Origin: Methylorubrum rhodesianum
GTDB lineage: Bacteria; Pseudomonadota; Alphaproteobacteria; Rhizobiales; Beijerinckiaceae
Reading direction: 5' to 3'
Assembly: GCF_014199985.1 (NCBI RefSeq)
Contig: NZ_JACHOS010000006.1
Coordinates: 1 to 64,000 of the forward strand
Length of the DNA stretch: 64,000 nt
The notes under the pieces were generated by a model. It was not told the origin of the DNA and made no database searches. It saw only the letters and a list, made by a program, of their open reading frames with translations. Shown piece by piece: positions 1 through 9,099 of this stretch. Positions within the stretch are counted from its first letter, which is position 1, and each line of letters opens with the position of its first letter. A program made the translations under genes and the position numbers.

Positions 1-1
1 C

Positions 2-106
2 GCGGGCACGTGGCGGGTGATCGACGGACAGCCCGTCGGCATCGAGACCGGCCGCCTGCGCGAGGACCATTCGCGGATCGCCCGGCACTTGTTCGGTACG
101 GCGTGA
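2..106 (+). CDS. C-terminal tail of a probable amidohydrolase (5' end outside window)
   Basis: An open frame runs from the window edge for 34 codons to a TGA at 104-106. The tail contains VIDGQPV followed by RLREDHSRIARHL. This 'x-DG-x-V ... RL ... H-x-x-x-A-R-x-L' ending is typical of the last beta strand and helix of TIM-barrel deaminases such as 8-oxoguanine deaminase. The stop overlaps the next ATG (TGATG), so the gene is probably translationally coupled to the ABC transporter downstream. Only the tail is visible, so the family call is inference; the reading frame itself is clear. Confidence 0.45.
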   Translation, partial: AGTWRVIDGQPVGIETGRLREDHSRIARHLFGTA

Positions 107-1710
107 TGGCGGCCGCATCCGCTGCCCCGGCGCCGCGGGGAGGCCCGACCCCGCTCTTCGGAGCCTATGGCATCGTCAAACGTTTCGGCGCCTTCACCGC
201 CAATGACGGCGTCGACCTGGAGATCCGCGCCGGGGAGATCCACGCCCTCCTCGGCGAGAACGGCGCCGGCAAGTCGACCCTGATGAAGATCCTCTACGGC
301 CTCCTGGAGCCGACCGAGGGCGTCGTCACGCATCAGGGCGACATCGTGCGGCTGGCGAACCCCGAGGCCGCGCGGGCGCTCGGCATCGGCATGGTCTTCC
401 AACACTTCTCGCTGTGCGAGAACCTGACGGTCGCCGAGAACATCGCCCTCGTCATGCCCGCCGCGCTGACGGGCCGGGCGCTCGCGGAGCGGATCGCCCG
501 GCTCGGGGCGGATTACGGCCTGCATCTCGATCCGGCGCGGCCGGTCTGGTCGCTCTCGGCCGGCGAGCGCCAGCGGATCGAGATCGTGCGCTGCCTGCTC
601 CAGAACCCGAAGCTCGTGATCCTCGACGAGCCGACCTCGGTGCTGACGCCGGGCGAGGCGGAGGCGCTGTTCGCGGTGCTGGAGCGGCTGCGCGACGAGG
701 GCCGGGCCCTGCTCTACATCTCACACCGGCTCGACGAGGTGCGCCGCCTCTGCACCCGGGCCACGATCCTGCGGGGCGGCCGGGTCGTCGGCACGTGCGA
801 TCCGCGGGCGGAATCCGCCCGCTCGCTCGCCGCGATGATGGTCGGCACGGGGGTGAGCGAGGTGCGGCCGAAGTCGGTCGGCGGGTCCCGCGGGGAGCGC
901 CTCGTGCTCGACCGCCTCACGCTGCCCGCGCCGGGCCTGCACGGGACGCCGCTGCGGGACATCGCGCTCCGCGTCGCGGGCGGCGAGATCCTCGGCATCG
1001 CCGGGATCGCCGGCAACGGGCAGGCGGAACTGTTCGACGCCCTTTCGGGCGAGAGCCGGGCCCCGGCGGCCGGGGCCGTGCGCTTCGACGGCCGGGCGGC
1101 GGGCCATCTCGGCATCAATGCCCGGCGCCGGCTCGGGGCCGCCTTCGTGCCCGAGGAGCGCAACGGCCACGCCGCCGTTCCGCCGATGAACCTGTCGGAG
1201 AACGCGCTGCTCTCCCGCCACGCCACCGCGCCGCTCACCCGTTTCGGCCTGCTGCGGCTCGGTGCGGCGCGAGCCCTCGCCCGGCGGGTGGTCGATGCCT
1301 TCGACGTGCGCGGCGCCGGCCCGGACCCGGCGGCGGGCACGCTCTCGGGTGGCAACCTGCAGAAGTTCGTGGTCGGGCGCGAGATCCTGGCCGAACCGGG
1401 CATCCTCGTCATCAACCAGCCGACCTGGGGCGTCGATGCCGCCGCCGCCGCCCGGATCCGGCAGGCCGTGCTCGATCTCGCCGGCAGAGGGAGCGCGGTG
1501 GTCGTGATCAGCCAGGATCTCGACGAGCTGTTCGAGATCGCCGATTCCATCGCTGTCCTGCATGCCGGCGCGCTCTCGCGGCCCGTCCCGACCGGCGCGA
1601 CCAGCCGCGCGGCTCTGGGGCTGCTGATGGGCGGGGTCGGCGAGCCGGAGACGCAGACCGGTGAGCCCCCGGCAGCGCCCGCGATCCGAACCGCCGCGCC
1701 GGTCCTTTGA
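106..1710 (+). CDS. BMP-family (nucleoside/purine-type) ABC transporter, duplicated ATP-binding protein
   Basis: Cytoplasmic ATPase of about 534 residues with two fused nucleotide-binding domains, the form used by sugar and BMP-type nucleoside importers (YufO/NupO relatives). The first domain has Walker A GENGAGKST (about residue 50), signature LSAGERQR (about 150) and Walker B LVILDEP (about 170). The second has a degenerate Walker A (AGIAGNGQAE, about 300) and signature LSGGNLQKF (about 413), but its Walker B reads ILVINQPTWGVD, with Asn-Gln in place of Asp-Glu, as is usual in this subfamily. ATG 106 was chosen because it overlaps the upstream stop. Two permease genes follow directly. The substrate is inferred only from family and context: a purine, nucleoside or ureide. 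Confidence 0.88.
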   Translation: MAAASAAPAPRGGPTPLFGAYGIVKRFGAFTANDGVDLEIRAGEIHALLGENGAGKSTLMKILYGLLEPTEGVVTHQGDIVRLANPEAARALGIGMVFQHFSLCENLTVAENIALVMPAALTGRALAERIARLGADYGLHLDPARPVWSLSAGERQRIEIVRCLLQNPKLVILDEPTSVLTPGEAEALFAVLERLRDEGRALLYISHRLDEVRRLCTRATILRGGRVVGTCDPRAESARSLAAMMVGTGVSEVRPKSVGGSRGERLVLDRLTLPAPGLHGTPLRDIALRVAGGEILGIAGIAGNGQAELFDALSGESRAPAAGAVRFDGRAAGHLGINARRRLGAAFVPEERNGHAAVPPMNLSENALLSRHATAPLTRFGLLRLGAARALARRVVDAFDVRGAGPDPAAGTLSGGNLQKFVVGREILAEPGILVINQPTWGVDAAAAARIRQAVLDLAGRGSAVVVISQDLDELFEIADSIAVLHAGALSRPVPTGATSRAALGLLMGGVGEPETQTGEPPAAPAIRTAAPVL

Positions 1711-1774
1711 GCCCCTGCCGGACCCGATCCGCCCATGCGCGTGAAAAGCCAGCCAGGAATGAACGGGATGCGCG

Positions 1775-2866
1775 ATGCGCCTTGACCTCCTCCCCCGCGC
1801 GCGCCGGTCGCCCTGGCTCGACCTGCTCGCGCCCGCGCTGGCCTTCCTCGCCGCGGTCCTGATCGGCGGGATCGCGGTGGCGATCCTCGGCGTCCCGCCG
1901 GGGCAAGCCTTCCTCACCTACTTCGTCGCCCCCTTGAGCGAGGTCTGGTCGCTGCAGGAGGTCGCGCTGAAGGCCGCGCCGCTCGCCCTGATCGCGACCG
2001 GGCTCGCCTTCTGCTACCGCGCCAACCTGTGGAACATCGGGGCGGAGGGCCAGTACGTGGCCGGCGGCCTCGCGGGCGGCTGGGTCGCCGTCGCCGCGCA
2101 CGGTTCGCAGGGGCCGACGGTCTGGATCCTGCCGGCGATGCTGCTCGCCGGCACGCTCGCGGGCATCGCCTACGCGATGATCCCGGCGCTGCTGCGGGTC
2201 AGGCTCGGCGTGTCGGAGATCCTGACCAGCCTGATGCTCGTCTACGTCGCGCAGCTGCTCCTCGACTACATGGTGCGCGGGCCCCTGCGCGATCCGCAGG
2301 GCTACAACTTCCCGCAGAGCGTCAGCTTCGAGGACGCCGCCCGGCTGCCCCTGCTGATGGAGGGCGAGTCGCTCCATGCGGGCGTGCTGATCAGCGGTCT
2401 CGCGATCGCGCTGGCGGCCCTCGTCCTGGCGCGGACCCTGTTCGGCTTCGAGGTGCGCGCGGTCGGCGCGAGCCCGCGGGCGGCGCGCTTCGCCGGCTTC
2501 TCGGACGCGCGCCTGACGCTCGCGGTCTTCGCGATTTCCGGCGGGGCGGCGGGCCTTGCCGGCATCTGCGAGGTGGCCGGACGGATCGGCCAGCTCCAGC
2601 CGGAGATCTCCCCGGGCTACGGCTTCACCGCGATCATCGTCGCCTTCCTCGGCCGCCTCAGCCCGCCGGGCACTCTGCTCGCGGCCCTCGTCATCGCCCT
2701 GACGACGATCGGCGGGGAGGGGGCCCAGATCGACCTGAAGCTGCCCCTCGACCTGACCCGCGCCTTTCAAGGATTGCTGCTCGGCCTCGTGCTCGGCGCC
2801 GACGTGCTCACGCGCTACCACGTCCGGATCGTGCCGGGCGGTGCGGGCGCCAAGGTGACCCCATGA
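1775..2866 (+). CDS. BMP-family ABC transporter permease, first subunit
   Basis: Integral membrane protein of 363 residues with about nine hydrophobic segments, beginning with a long helix near residues 16-40. The stretch CYRANLWNIGAEGQ near residue 85 is the family-typical cytoplasmic 'N-x-G-x-E-G-Q' block that contacts the ATPase. It belongs to the branched-chain-amino-acid/BMP permease superfamily (YufP/NupP type) and pairs with the permease that follows. Its stop overlaps the next start by four bases (ATGA), so the two subunits are co-translated. It acts in the inner membrane; substrate unproven. Confidence 0.88.
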   Translation: MRLDLLPRARRSPWLDLLAPALAFLAAVLIGGIAVAILGVPPGQAFLTYFVAPLSEVWSLQEVALKAAPLALIATGLAFCYRANLWNIGAEGQYVAGGLAGGWVAVAAHGSQGPTVWILPAMLLAGTLAGIAYAMIPALLRVRLGVSEILTSLMLVYVAQLLLDYMVRGPLRDPQGYNFPQSVSFEDAARLPLLMEGESLHAGVLISGLAIALAALVLARTLFGFEVRAVGASPRAARFAGFSDARLTLAVFAISGGAAGLAGICEVAGRIGQLQPEISPGYGFTAIIVAFLGRLSPPGTLLAALVIALTTIGGEGAQIDLKLPLDLTRAFQGLLLGLVLGADVLTRYHVRIVPGGAGAKVTP

Positions 2867-3804
2867 GCCTCGACATCGTCAGCCTCGACATCGTCCAGAT
2901 GGTGCTCGTCACGGTGCTGACGGCGGCGACACCGCTGATCCTGGCCGGCATCGGCGAACTCGTGGTCGAGCGCTCCGGCGTGCTCAATCTCGGCGTCGAG
3001 GGCATGATGGTGCTCGGCGCAGCCGCCGGGTTCGCCGTCGCCACCCAGACCGGATCGACCGGGCTCGGCGCCCTCGGCGGGGCCGGGGCGGGCCTGCTGC
3101 TCGCCGCCCTCTTCGGCGTCCTCACCGTGGGGCTGGCGGCCAACCAGGTCGCCTCGGGATTGGCGCTGACCATCCTCGGGCTGGGACTCTCCGGCCTCGT
3201 CGGCGCCGGCTATGTCGGGATGAAGCGCGATCCGGCGCCTCATCTCCACCTGCCCGGCCTCACCGACCTCCCCGGGATCGGCCGGCTGCTGTTCGGGCAC
3301 GACGCCTTCGTCTACGCGGCCCTGCTCCTCGTCGTGGGCGTTTGGTGGTTCCTGTGGCGCACCCGCGCCGGATTGATCCTGCGCGCCGTCGGCGACGATC
3401 ACACCGCGACCCATGCCCTCGGGCTCAAGGTGCGTAAGGTCCGCTTCCTCGCCGTGCTGTTCGGCGGCGCCTGCGCGGGACTGGCCGGCGCCTACCTGTC
3501 GCTGGCCTACACGCCGTTCTGGGCGCCGGCGATGACCGCCGGACGGGGCTGGATCGCCCTGGCGCTCGTGGTCTTCGCCTCCTGGCAACCGCTGCGGGTG
3601 GCCGCGGGCGCGCTGCTCTTCGGCGGGGCGACCGTGCTCCAGCTTCACGCCCAGGCCGCGGGTCTCGGCCTGCCGGGCCAGCTGCTCTCGGCCCTCCCCT
3701 ACCTCGCCACCATCCTGGCGCTCGTCCTGCTGTCGCTCGGCCGGCGGCGGGGCGGATCGCTGGCACCGGCGGCCCTCGGCCGCGTCTTCGCCCCGAGTCG
3801 TTGA
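2863..3804 (+). CDS. BMP-family ABC transporter permease, second subunit
   Basis: Inner-membrane permease of 313 residues (YufQ/NupQ type). The 'ERSGVLNLGVEGMM' block near residue 37 is the diagnostic motif of this subunit, followed by about eight hydrophobic helices. The start ATG overlaps the stop of the first permease. The N-terminus is odd: the codons for SLDIV occur twice in a row because of an exact 15-bp tandem duplication (2866-2895). The gene ends with a short Arg-rich tail. With the preceding ATPase and permease and the binding protein downstream it makes one complete importer. Confidence 0.87.
   Translation: MSLDIVSLDIVQMVLVTVLTAATPLILAGIGELVVERSGVLNLGVEGMMVLGAAAGFAVATQTGSTGLGALGGAGAGLLLAALFGVLTVGLAANQVASGLALTILGLGLSGLVGAGYVGMKRDPAPHLHLPGLTDLPGIGRLLFGHDAFVYAALLLVVGVWWFLWRTRAGLILRAVGDDHTATHALGLKVRKVRFLAVLFGGACAGLAGAYLSLAYTPFWAPAMTAGRGWIALALVVFASWQPLRVAAGALLFGGATVLQLHAQAAGLGLPGQLLSALPYLATILALVLLSLGRRRGGSLAPAALGRVFAPSR
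2866..2895 (+). repeat. Exact 15-bp tandem duplication in permease N-terminus
   Basis: The sequence agcctcgacatcgtc occurs twice head to tail, directly after the ATG. It adds five residues (SLDIV repeated) to the cytoplasmic N-terminus without changing frame. It looks like a recent replication-slippage event. Confidence 0.9.
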
Positions 3805-4003
3805 GGATGGGGGCCTTCCGGGAGGGTTGGCGCGAAAGCATGCATCGGCAGATGGCATTTTAGGCGCCTTGTCGGCCGGGATCTGATTTTCCCTGCCGGA
3901 TGGGGGCAGTTCCGGTGCCGAAACTTTGATCTTTTCTCGACCTGAAACAGGATCAATGCTGACAAAACTTGTGCCGCCGGCCCGGAAAGACGGATCACGC
4001 CTC

Positions 4004-5110
4004 GTGTCAGACCATTCTTTCTCCCGCAGACATCTGCTCGGCGGTGCGGCCGCCCTCTCCCTCGGGGCGCTGCCCTTCGGCCGCGCCCGGGCCGCCGGTC
4101 CGCTCACAGTCGGTTTCATCTATGTCGGGCCGAAGGATGATTACGGCTACAACCAAGCCCACGCTCAGGGCGCGGCCGCCCTCAAGGCGATCCCCGGCGT
4201 CCAGGTGGTCGAGGAGGAGAACGTCCGCGAGACCACCGACGTCCAGAAGACCATGGAGAGCATGATCAACCTGGACGGGGCGACCCTCGTCTTCCCGACC
4301 TCCTTCGGATACTTCGACCCACACGTCCTCATCGAGGCGAAGAAGAACCCGAAGGTGCAGTTCCGCCATTGCGGCGGGCTCTGGACCGAGGCGAACCCGA
4401 AGAATGCCGGCTCCTATTTCGGCTACATCGCCCAGGGGCAGTACCTGAACGGCATCGTCGCCGCCCATGCCTCGAAGGCGAAGCGGCTCGGTTTCGTCGC
4501 GGCCAAGCCGATCCCGCAGGTTCTCAACAACATCAACGGGTTCCTGCTCGGTGCGCGCAGCGTCGATCCGTCGATCACCGTGCAGGTGATCTTCACCGGG
4601 GAGTGGTCGCTCGCCGTCAAGGAAGCGGAGGCGACCAACGCGCTGATCAACGGGGGCGCCGACGTGATCACCTGCCACGTCGACAGCCCCAAGGTCGTGG
4701 TGGAGACGGCGGCGCGCCGCGGCGCCTTCGTCTGCGGCTACCACGCCGACCAGTCGGCTCTCGCCAAGGACCAGTACCTGACCGGCGCGGAGTGGAACTG
4801 GGCCTCGATCTACAAGGGCTTCGTCGCCGACATGCAGGCGGGCAAGGCACCGCCGAATTTCCTGCGCGGCGGGCTGCCGGACGGCTTCGTGAAGATGAGC
4901 CCCTACGGTCCCGCGGTCTCCGAGGAAGCCCGCAGGCAGGCCGATGCCGTCAAGGCCGAGATGATGAAGGGCGGCTTCGCCATCATCAAGGGCCCGCTCA
5001 AGGACAACAAGGGCAACGTGATCGCCGGTGCCGGCACGGCGCTGGCCGAGAACGCGAGCGAACTGGAGAAGACCAACTACCTCGTCGAGGGCGTGAAGGG
5101 CTCGGCCTGA
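4004..5110 (+). CDS. BMP-family ABC transporter substrate-binding protein with Tat signal
   Basis: Periplasmic binding protein of the basic-membrane-protein (PnrA/BmpA) family, which binds purine nucleosides or related ligands. From GTG 4004 the protein begins with SFSRRHLLGGAAAL, a good twin-arginine signal, with likely cleavage after ARA. The mature part shows VGFIYVGPKDDYGYNQAH and FPTSFGYFDP, the family's N-terminal ligand-site blocks. Longer starts at 3926 or 3956 are in frame (AGGA lies just upstream of 3956) but would place the RR pair unusually far from the N-terminus. It sits between two permease pairs and is the only binding protein within this transporter block. Confidence 0.87.
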   Translation: MSDHSFSRRHLLGGAAALSLGALPFGRARAAGPLTVGFIYVGPKDDYGYNQAHAQGAAALKAIPGVQVVEEENVRETTDVQKTMESMINLDGATLVFPTSFGYFDPHVLIEAKKNPKVQFRHCGGLWTEANPKNAGSYFGYIAQGQYLNGIVAAHASKAKRLGFVAAKPIPQVLNNINGFLLGARSVDPSITVQVIFTGEWSLAVKEAEATNALINGGADVITCHVDSPKVVVETAARRGAFVCGYHADQSALAKDQYLTGAEWNWASIYKGFVADMQAGKAPPNFLRGGLPDGFVKMSPYGPAVSEEARRQADAVKAEMMKGGFAIIKGPLKDNKGNVIAGAGTALAENASELEKTNYLVEGVKGSA

Positions 5111-5181
5111 TACGGCCGCCGGCCGGCAGCCCGAAGGCCGCCCAAGCAGGCTTGGCATGGCTTGTGCGGCCTCTCGGAGGA

Positions 5182-5250
5182 GGACCCGACCCAACGGACC
5201 CGTTCCCTTGGACCCGACCCGCTGGACCCGCGCCCCTTGGACCCGCACCC
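5182..5250 (+). repeat. Five-copy, about 14-bp tandem repeat (GGACCCG core) before permease start
   Basis: The core GGACCCG begins at 5182, 5196, 5210, 5224 and 5239, a spacing of 14, 14, 14 and 15 bp. Spacer bases are degenerate and pyrimidine/C-rich. The array fills the gap between the binding-protein gene and the ATG at 5251 of the next permease, where a ribosome-binding site would lie; no clear Shine-Dalgarno is seen there. Confidence 0.85.
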
Positions 5251-6399
5251 ATGGCCGCTGACACCACCGCCCCCGGCCTGCCGCTGGCCGAGAGCGATCC
5301 GGACCGCCCCCCGGCCTCGCTCCAGATCCGGGCGTGGCTCGCGCGCCGCACTGAGAGCGTCGCGATCCCGCTCGGGGCCGTGGCCGCGGGCTTCCTGATC
5401 TTCTCCCTGTTCCTGGTGGCCCTGGGGAAAAGCCCGCTCGCCTTTCTCGATCTCGTCTGGCGCGGCGGCTTCGGCTCGCCTTTCGCGCTTCAGAACAGCC
5501 TGCAGCGCGCCGCACCTCTCCTGTTCGCCGCGCTCTGCGTCGCGCTGCCGGCCCGCCTCGGCCTCGTGGTGATCGGCGGCGAGGGCGCGATCGTCCTGGG
5601 CGGCGTGGCCGCGGCGGCCGCGGCGCAGCCGCTCCAGGGCCTATCCCCGCTCCTCGCCGTGCCGCTGATGGCGCTCGCCGCCGTCGCGGCCGGGGCCGCC
5701 TGGATCGGCGCCGTCGGGGCGCTGCGCGCCTATCGCGGGGTCAACGAGACCATCGCCAGCCTGTTGATGTCCTACATCGCGCTCGCGCTCTCGAACCATC
5801 TGATCGAGGGCTGGCTTCGCGATCCGGCGAGCCTCAACAAGCCCTCCACCGCGCCGATCGGCGAGGCGTTCATGGTCGGCGCCCTGCCGGGCCTCGATGT
5901 CCATTGGGGCCTCGGCATCGGCGTGCTCGCCTGCCTCGCCGCCTACGCGCTGACCGAGCGGACGACGATCGGCTTCGCCGCCCGCATCGCCGGCGGCAAC
6001 CTGCGGGCGGCGCAGATTCAGGGCCTGCCGGTCGGGCGCCTCGTGGTGAGCTTCACCGCGCTGGGCGGCGCCTGCGCCGCGCTCGCCGGCTTCTTCGAGG
6101 TCGCGGCGGTGCACGGCAACGCCAACGCCTCGCTCAATGCGGGCTTCGGCTATACCGGCATCCTCGTCGCCTTCCTCGCCCGCCACAATCCCCTGGCGAT
6201 CCTGCCGGTCGCCTTCCTGCTCGGCGGCATCGAGGCCTCGAGCGGCCTGATCCAGAGGCGGATGCAATTGCCCGACGCGACGGTGCTCGTGCTCGAAGGG
6301 CTGCTCTTCCTCGTCGTTCTCGTCAGCGAGACGCTCTACGGGCGCTTCAAGCCCTTCAGCCCGCATCTCTGGGCCGAGAAGCGCCGGGCGGTCTCGTGA
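5251..6399 (+). CDS. BMP-family ABC transporter permease, first subunit of second system
   Basis: Inner-membrane permease of 382 residues. The first 45 residues are polar; then come about nine hydrophobic segments. LGLVVIGGEGAIVLGG near residue 105 corresponds to the 'N-x-G-x-E-G-Q' block, here with Gly-Gly-Glu-Gly. It is a paralogue of the permease at 1775-2866. The ATG at 5251 is the first in-frame start after the GGACCCG repeat array; longer upstream starts would read through the repeat and into the binding-protein gene. The next permease begins 22 bases after its stop. Confidence 0.86.
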   Translation: MAADTTAPGLPLAESDPDRPPASLQIRAWLARRTESVAIPLGAVAAGFLIFSLFLVALGKSPLAFLDLVWRGGFGSPFALQNSLQRAAPLLFAALCVALPARLGLVVIGGEGAIVLGGVAAAAAAQPLQGLSPLLAVPLMALAAVAAGAAWIGAVGALRAYRGVNETIASLLMSYIALALSNHLIEGWLRDPASLNKPSTAPIGEAFMVGALPGLDVHWGLGIGVLACLAAYALTERTTIGFAARIAGGNLRAAQIQGLPVGRLVVSFTALGGACAALAGFFEVAAVHGNANASLNAGFGYTGILVAFLARHNPLAILPVAFLLGGIEASSGLIQRRMQLPDATVLVLEGLLFLVVLVSETLYGRFKPFSPHLWAEKRRAVS

Positions 6400-6421
6400 G
6401 AACCGGCTTGAGGGACGCGGG

Positions 6422-7342
6422 ATGAGCGACGATCTCGGCCTGACGACGGTCCTGCTCGCCGTGATCGGCGGGGCGATCCGCGTCTCGACGCCGTTCCTGT
6501 TCGTGAGCCTGGGCGAGACCATCACCGAGCGCTCGGGGCGGATCAATCTCGGGCTCGAAGGCACCCTCGTCTTCGGTGCGATGTCGGCCTACGCCACCGC
6601 CGTGATGACGGGCAGTCCCTGGGCGGGCGTGGCAGTTGCCGGGCTCGCCGGGGGCGCCTTCGGCGGGCTGCACGGCTTCATCTGCCGCTTCCCCCGGGTC
6701 AACGACGTGGCGATCGGCATCGCGCTGATGCTGTTCGGTTCGGGGCTGGCCTTCTTCCTCGGCAAGCCCTTCATCCAGCCCTCGGCCCCGCCGCTGCCGG
6801 CGATCCCCTTCGGCTTCTGGTCGGACCTGCCTCAGGTCCAGGCGGCGCTGCGGGTCAACGTGCTGTTCCTGGCCGGCGCCGCGCTGGCGCTGTTCCTGTG
6901 GTGGGCGTTCCGCAACACCAAGGCGGGCCTGATCGTGCGCGTGGTCGGCGACAGCGCGGAGGCGGCGCGCGCCATGGGCTACGACGTCGACCGCGTGCGG
7001 CTTCTTGCGACGGCGACCGGCGGCGTGCTCGCCGGGATCGGCGGCGCCTATCTCTCGCTCTACTATCCCGGCTCGTGGAACGAGGGCATCTCGTCCGGAC
7101 AGGGCCTGATGGCGGTGGCGCTCGTCATCTTCGCCCGCTGGAATCCGCTCGCCTGCTTCGGGGCGGCCCTGCTGTTCGGGGGCGCCGGGGCGCTGGGACC
7201 CGCCCTGCAATCGGTCGGCATCTCCCAGGGCTACTACCTCTTCTACGCCGCCCCCTACGTCCTCACCCTGGCGCTCCTGATCGCCACCTCCTCGCCGGAC
7301 CGGGCGCTGACCGGCGCGCCGGGCGAGCTGTCCCTCAAGTAA
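6422..7342 (+). CDS. BMP-family ABC transporter permease, second subunit of second system
   Basis: Inner-membrane protein of 306 residues, paralogous to 2863-3804. The '[14 protein letters not shown]' block near residue 36 is the subunit's diagnostic motif. About eight hydrophobic helices follow, and [23 protein letters not shown] sequence near residue 190 matches the conserved membrane loop of this family. A GGGATGAG context precedes the start. The formamidase gene begins 9 bases downstream, so hydrolase and transporter are probably one transcript. Confidence 0.86.
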   Translation: MSDDLGLTTVLLAVIGGAIRVSTPFLFVSLGETITERSGRINLGLEGTLVFGAMSAYATAVMTGSPWAGVAVAGLAGGAFGGLHGFICRFPRVNDVAIGIALMLFGSGLAFFLGKPFIQPSAPPLPAIPFGFWSDLPQVQAALRVNVLFLAGAALALFLWWAFRNTKAGLIVRVVGDSAEAARAMGYDVDRVRLLATATGGVLAGIGGAYLSLYYPGSWNEGISSGQGLMAVALVIFARWNPLACFGAALLFGGAGALGPALQSVGISQGYYLFYAAPYVLTLALLIATSSPDRALTGAPGELSLK

Positions 7343-7351
7343 GGAAGCCTC

Positions 7352-8380
7352 ATGAACGGACTCGGTGGACTGAACAAATCCCCGAACGGCGTCGTCATCG
7401 GCCTCGTCCAGCTGCAACTGCCGACCATCGCCACGCGGGCCGATGTCACGGCCCAGGCCGAGCGCATCGTCGCGATGGTCGCCAAGGCGCGCGCCAACAT
7501 GGCGACGATGGATCTGGTCGTCTTCCCCGAATACGCGCTGCACGGCCTGTCGATGGATACCCGCCCGGAGATCCTGTGCACGCTCGACGGACCCGAGGTC
7601 GCGGCCTTCAAACAGGCCTGCCGCGACAACCGGATCTGGGGCTGCTTCTCGATCATGGAGGCCAACCCGAACGGCAACCCGTTCAATTCCGGCCTCATCA
7701 TCGACGAGACCGGCGAACTCAAGCTCTATTACCGCAAGATGCATCCCTGGGTGCCGGTCGAGCCGTGGGAGCCCGGCGATCTCGGCGTTCCGGTGATCGA
7801 GGGGCCGAAGGGAGCCAAGCTCGGCCTCATCATCTGCCACGACGGGATGTTCCCGGAGATGGCGCGCGAATGCGCCTACAAGGGCGCCGAGATCATGATC
7901 CGCACGGCCGGCTACACCGCGCCGATCCGCGAATCCTGGCGCTTCACCAATCAGTCGAACGCCTTCTGCAACCTGATGGTGACCGCCAACGTCTGCATGT
8001 GCGGGTCCGACGGCACCTTCGACTCGATGGGCGAGGGGATGATCGTCAACTTCGACGGCACGGTTCTCGCCCACGGCACCACCGGCCGCGTCGACGAGAT
8101 CATCACCGCCGAGGTGCGGCCGGATCTCGTGCGCGAGGCGCGGGCGCATTGGGGCGTCGAGAACAACATCTACCAGCTCGGCCACCGCGGCTACACGGCG
8201 GTGAAGGGCGGCGCGGGCGACTGCCCCTACACCTACATGCACGACCTCGCCGCGGGCCGTTACCGCCTGCCGTGGGAGGAGACGGTGCAGGTGACCGACG
8301 GCACCTCGTGCGGCTTCCCGGCGCCGACCCGCGTCTATGGCGAGGGCGAGCAACCGGCGGCGCGGGAGGCGGCGGAGTGA
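7352..8380 (+). CDS. amiF: Formamidase
   Basis: Nitrilase-superfamily amidase of 342 residues (Helicobacter pylori AmiF is 334), hydrolysing formamide to formate and ammonia in the cytoplasm. The Glu-Lys-Cys triad is visible: E in [10 protein letters not shown] (about 60), K in YYRKMHPW (about 130) and C in [11 protein letters not shown] (about 165). The block [15 protein letters not shown] near residue 270 separates formamidase from aliphatic amidase AmiE. AAGGAAG lies just upstream of the ATG. The next gene overlaps the stop (GTGA). Its place between two nucleobase-type importers suggests it releases ammonia and formate from an imported amide, but the true substrate in vivo is inferred. Confidence 0.9.
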   Translation: MNGLGGLNKSPNGVVIGLVQLQLPTIATRADVTAQAERIVAMVAKARANMATMDLVVFPEYALHGLSMDTRPEILCTLDGPEVAAFKQACRDNRIWGCFSIMEANPNGNPFNSGLIIDETGELKLYYRKMHPWVPVEPWEPGDLGVPVIEGPKGAKLGLIICHDGMFPEMARECAYKGAEIMIRTAGYTAPIRESWRFTNQSNAFCNLMVTANVCMCGSDGTFDSMGEGMIVNFDGTVLAHGTTGRVDEIITAEVRPDLVREARAHWGVENNIYQLGHRGYTAVKGGAGDCPYTYMHDLAAGRYRLPWEETVQVTDGTSCGFPAPTRVYGEGEQPAAREAAE

Positions 8381-9096
8381 GCGTCATCCCCTTCCCCTCC
8401 GCCGGATCTCCCGAGGGCGGACGCTTCGTCGCCGCCGAGCCCTATCCCTGGCCCTATGACGGCTCGCTCGGTCCCGAGACCACGGCGCTCGTCATCATCG
8501 ACATGCAGACCGACTTCTGCGGCAAGGGCGGCTACGTCGATGCGATGGGCTACGACCTCGCCCTGACCCGCGCGCCGATCGAGCCGATCGCGCAACTCCT
8601 CGCCGCCGCGCGGGCGGGCGGCTACCACGTGATCCACACCCGCGAGGGCCACCGGCCCGACCTCGCCGACCTTCCCGCCAACAAGCGCTGGCGCTCGCGC
8701 CGGATCGGGGCGGGGATCGGCGATCCCGGGCCCTGCGGACGCGTGCTGGTGCGCGGCGAACCGGGCTGGGAAATCATCCCGGAACTGGCGCCGCTGCCAG
8801 AGGAGCCGGTGATCGACAAGCCGGGCAAGGGCTCGTTCTGCGCCACCGATCTCGAACTCATCCTGACGACGCGGGGCATCCGCAACCTGATCCTGACCGG
8901 TATCACCACGGATGTCTGCGTCCACACCACGATGCGCGAGGCCAACGACCGCGGCTTCGAATGCGTGATCGTCTCCGACGGCACCGCCGCCACCGACCGT
9001 GGCAACCACGAGGCGGCGCTGAAGATGGTGACGATGCAGGGCGGCGTGTTCGGCGCGGTCGCCTCGTCCGAGGCGATCCTCGCGGCGATGGGCTAG
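8377..9096 (+). CDS. Isochorismatase-like cysteine amidohydrolase, biuret-hydrolase-like
   Basis: Cytoplasmic hydrolase of 239 residues in the isochorismatase-like fold. The Asp-Lys-Cys triad is seen as D in [10 protein letters not shown] (about 43), K in DKPGKGSF (about 147) and C in [13 protein letters not shown] (about 182). The KPGKGSF plus [17 protein letters not shown] combination is closer to biuret hydrolase and its relatives than to ureidoacrylate amidohydrolase RutB, which has KPRYSGF (also in this window at 45052-45798). Starts at GTG 8377, overlapping the amiF stop. Family solid; biuret as substrate is a hypothesis. Alternatives are ureido or carbamoyl amides. Confidence 0.83.
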   Translation: MSVIPFPSAGSPEGGRFVAAEPYPWPYDGSLGPETTALVIIDMQTDFCGKGGYVDAMGYDLALTRAPIEPIAQLLAAARAGGYHVIHTREGHRPDLADLPANKRWRSRRIGAGIGDPGPCGRVLVRGEPGWEIIPELAPLPEEPVIDKPGKGSFCATDLELILTTRGIRNLILTGITTDVCVHTTMREANDRGFECVIVSDGTAATDRGNHEAALKMVTMQGGVFGAVASSEAILAAMG

Positions 9097-9099
9097 GTC

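Noticed and set aside
3926..4003. Longer N-terminus for the BMP binding protein at 4004
   Set aside because: It would put the twin-arginine motif more than 20 residues from the start; GTG 4004 gives a standard Tat signal. Kept as an alternative.
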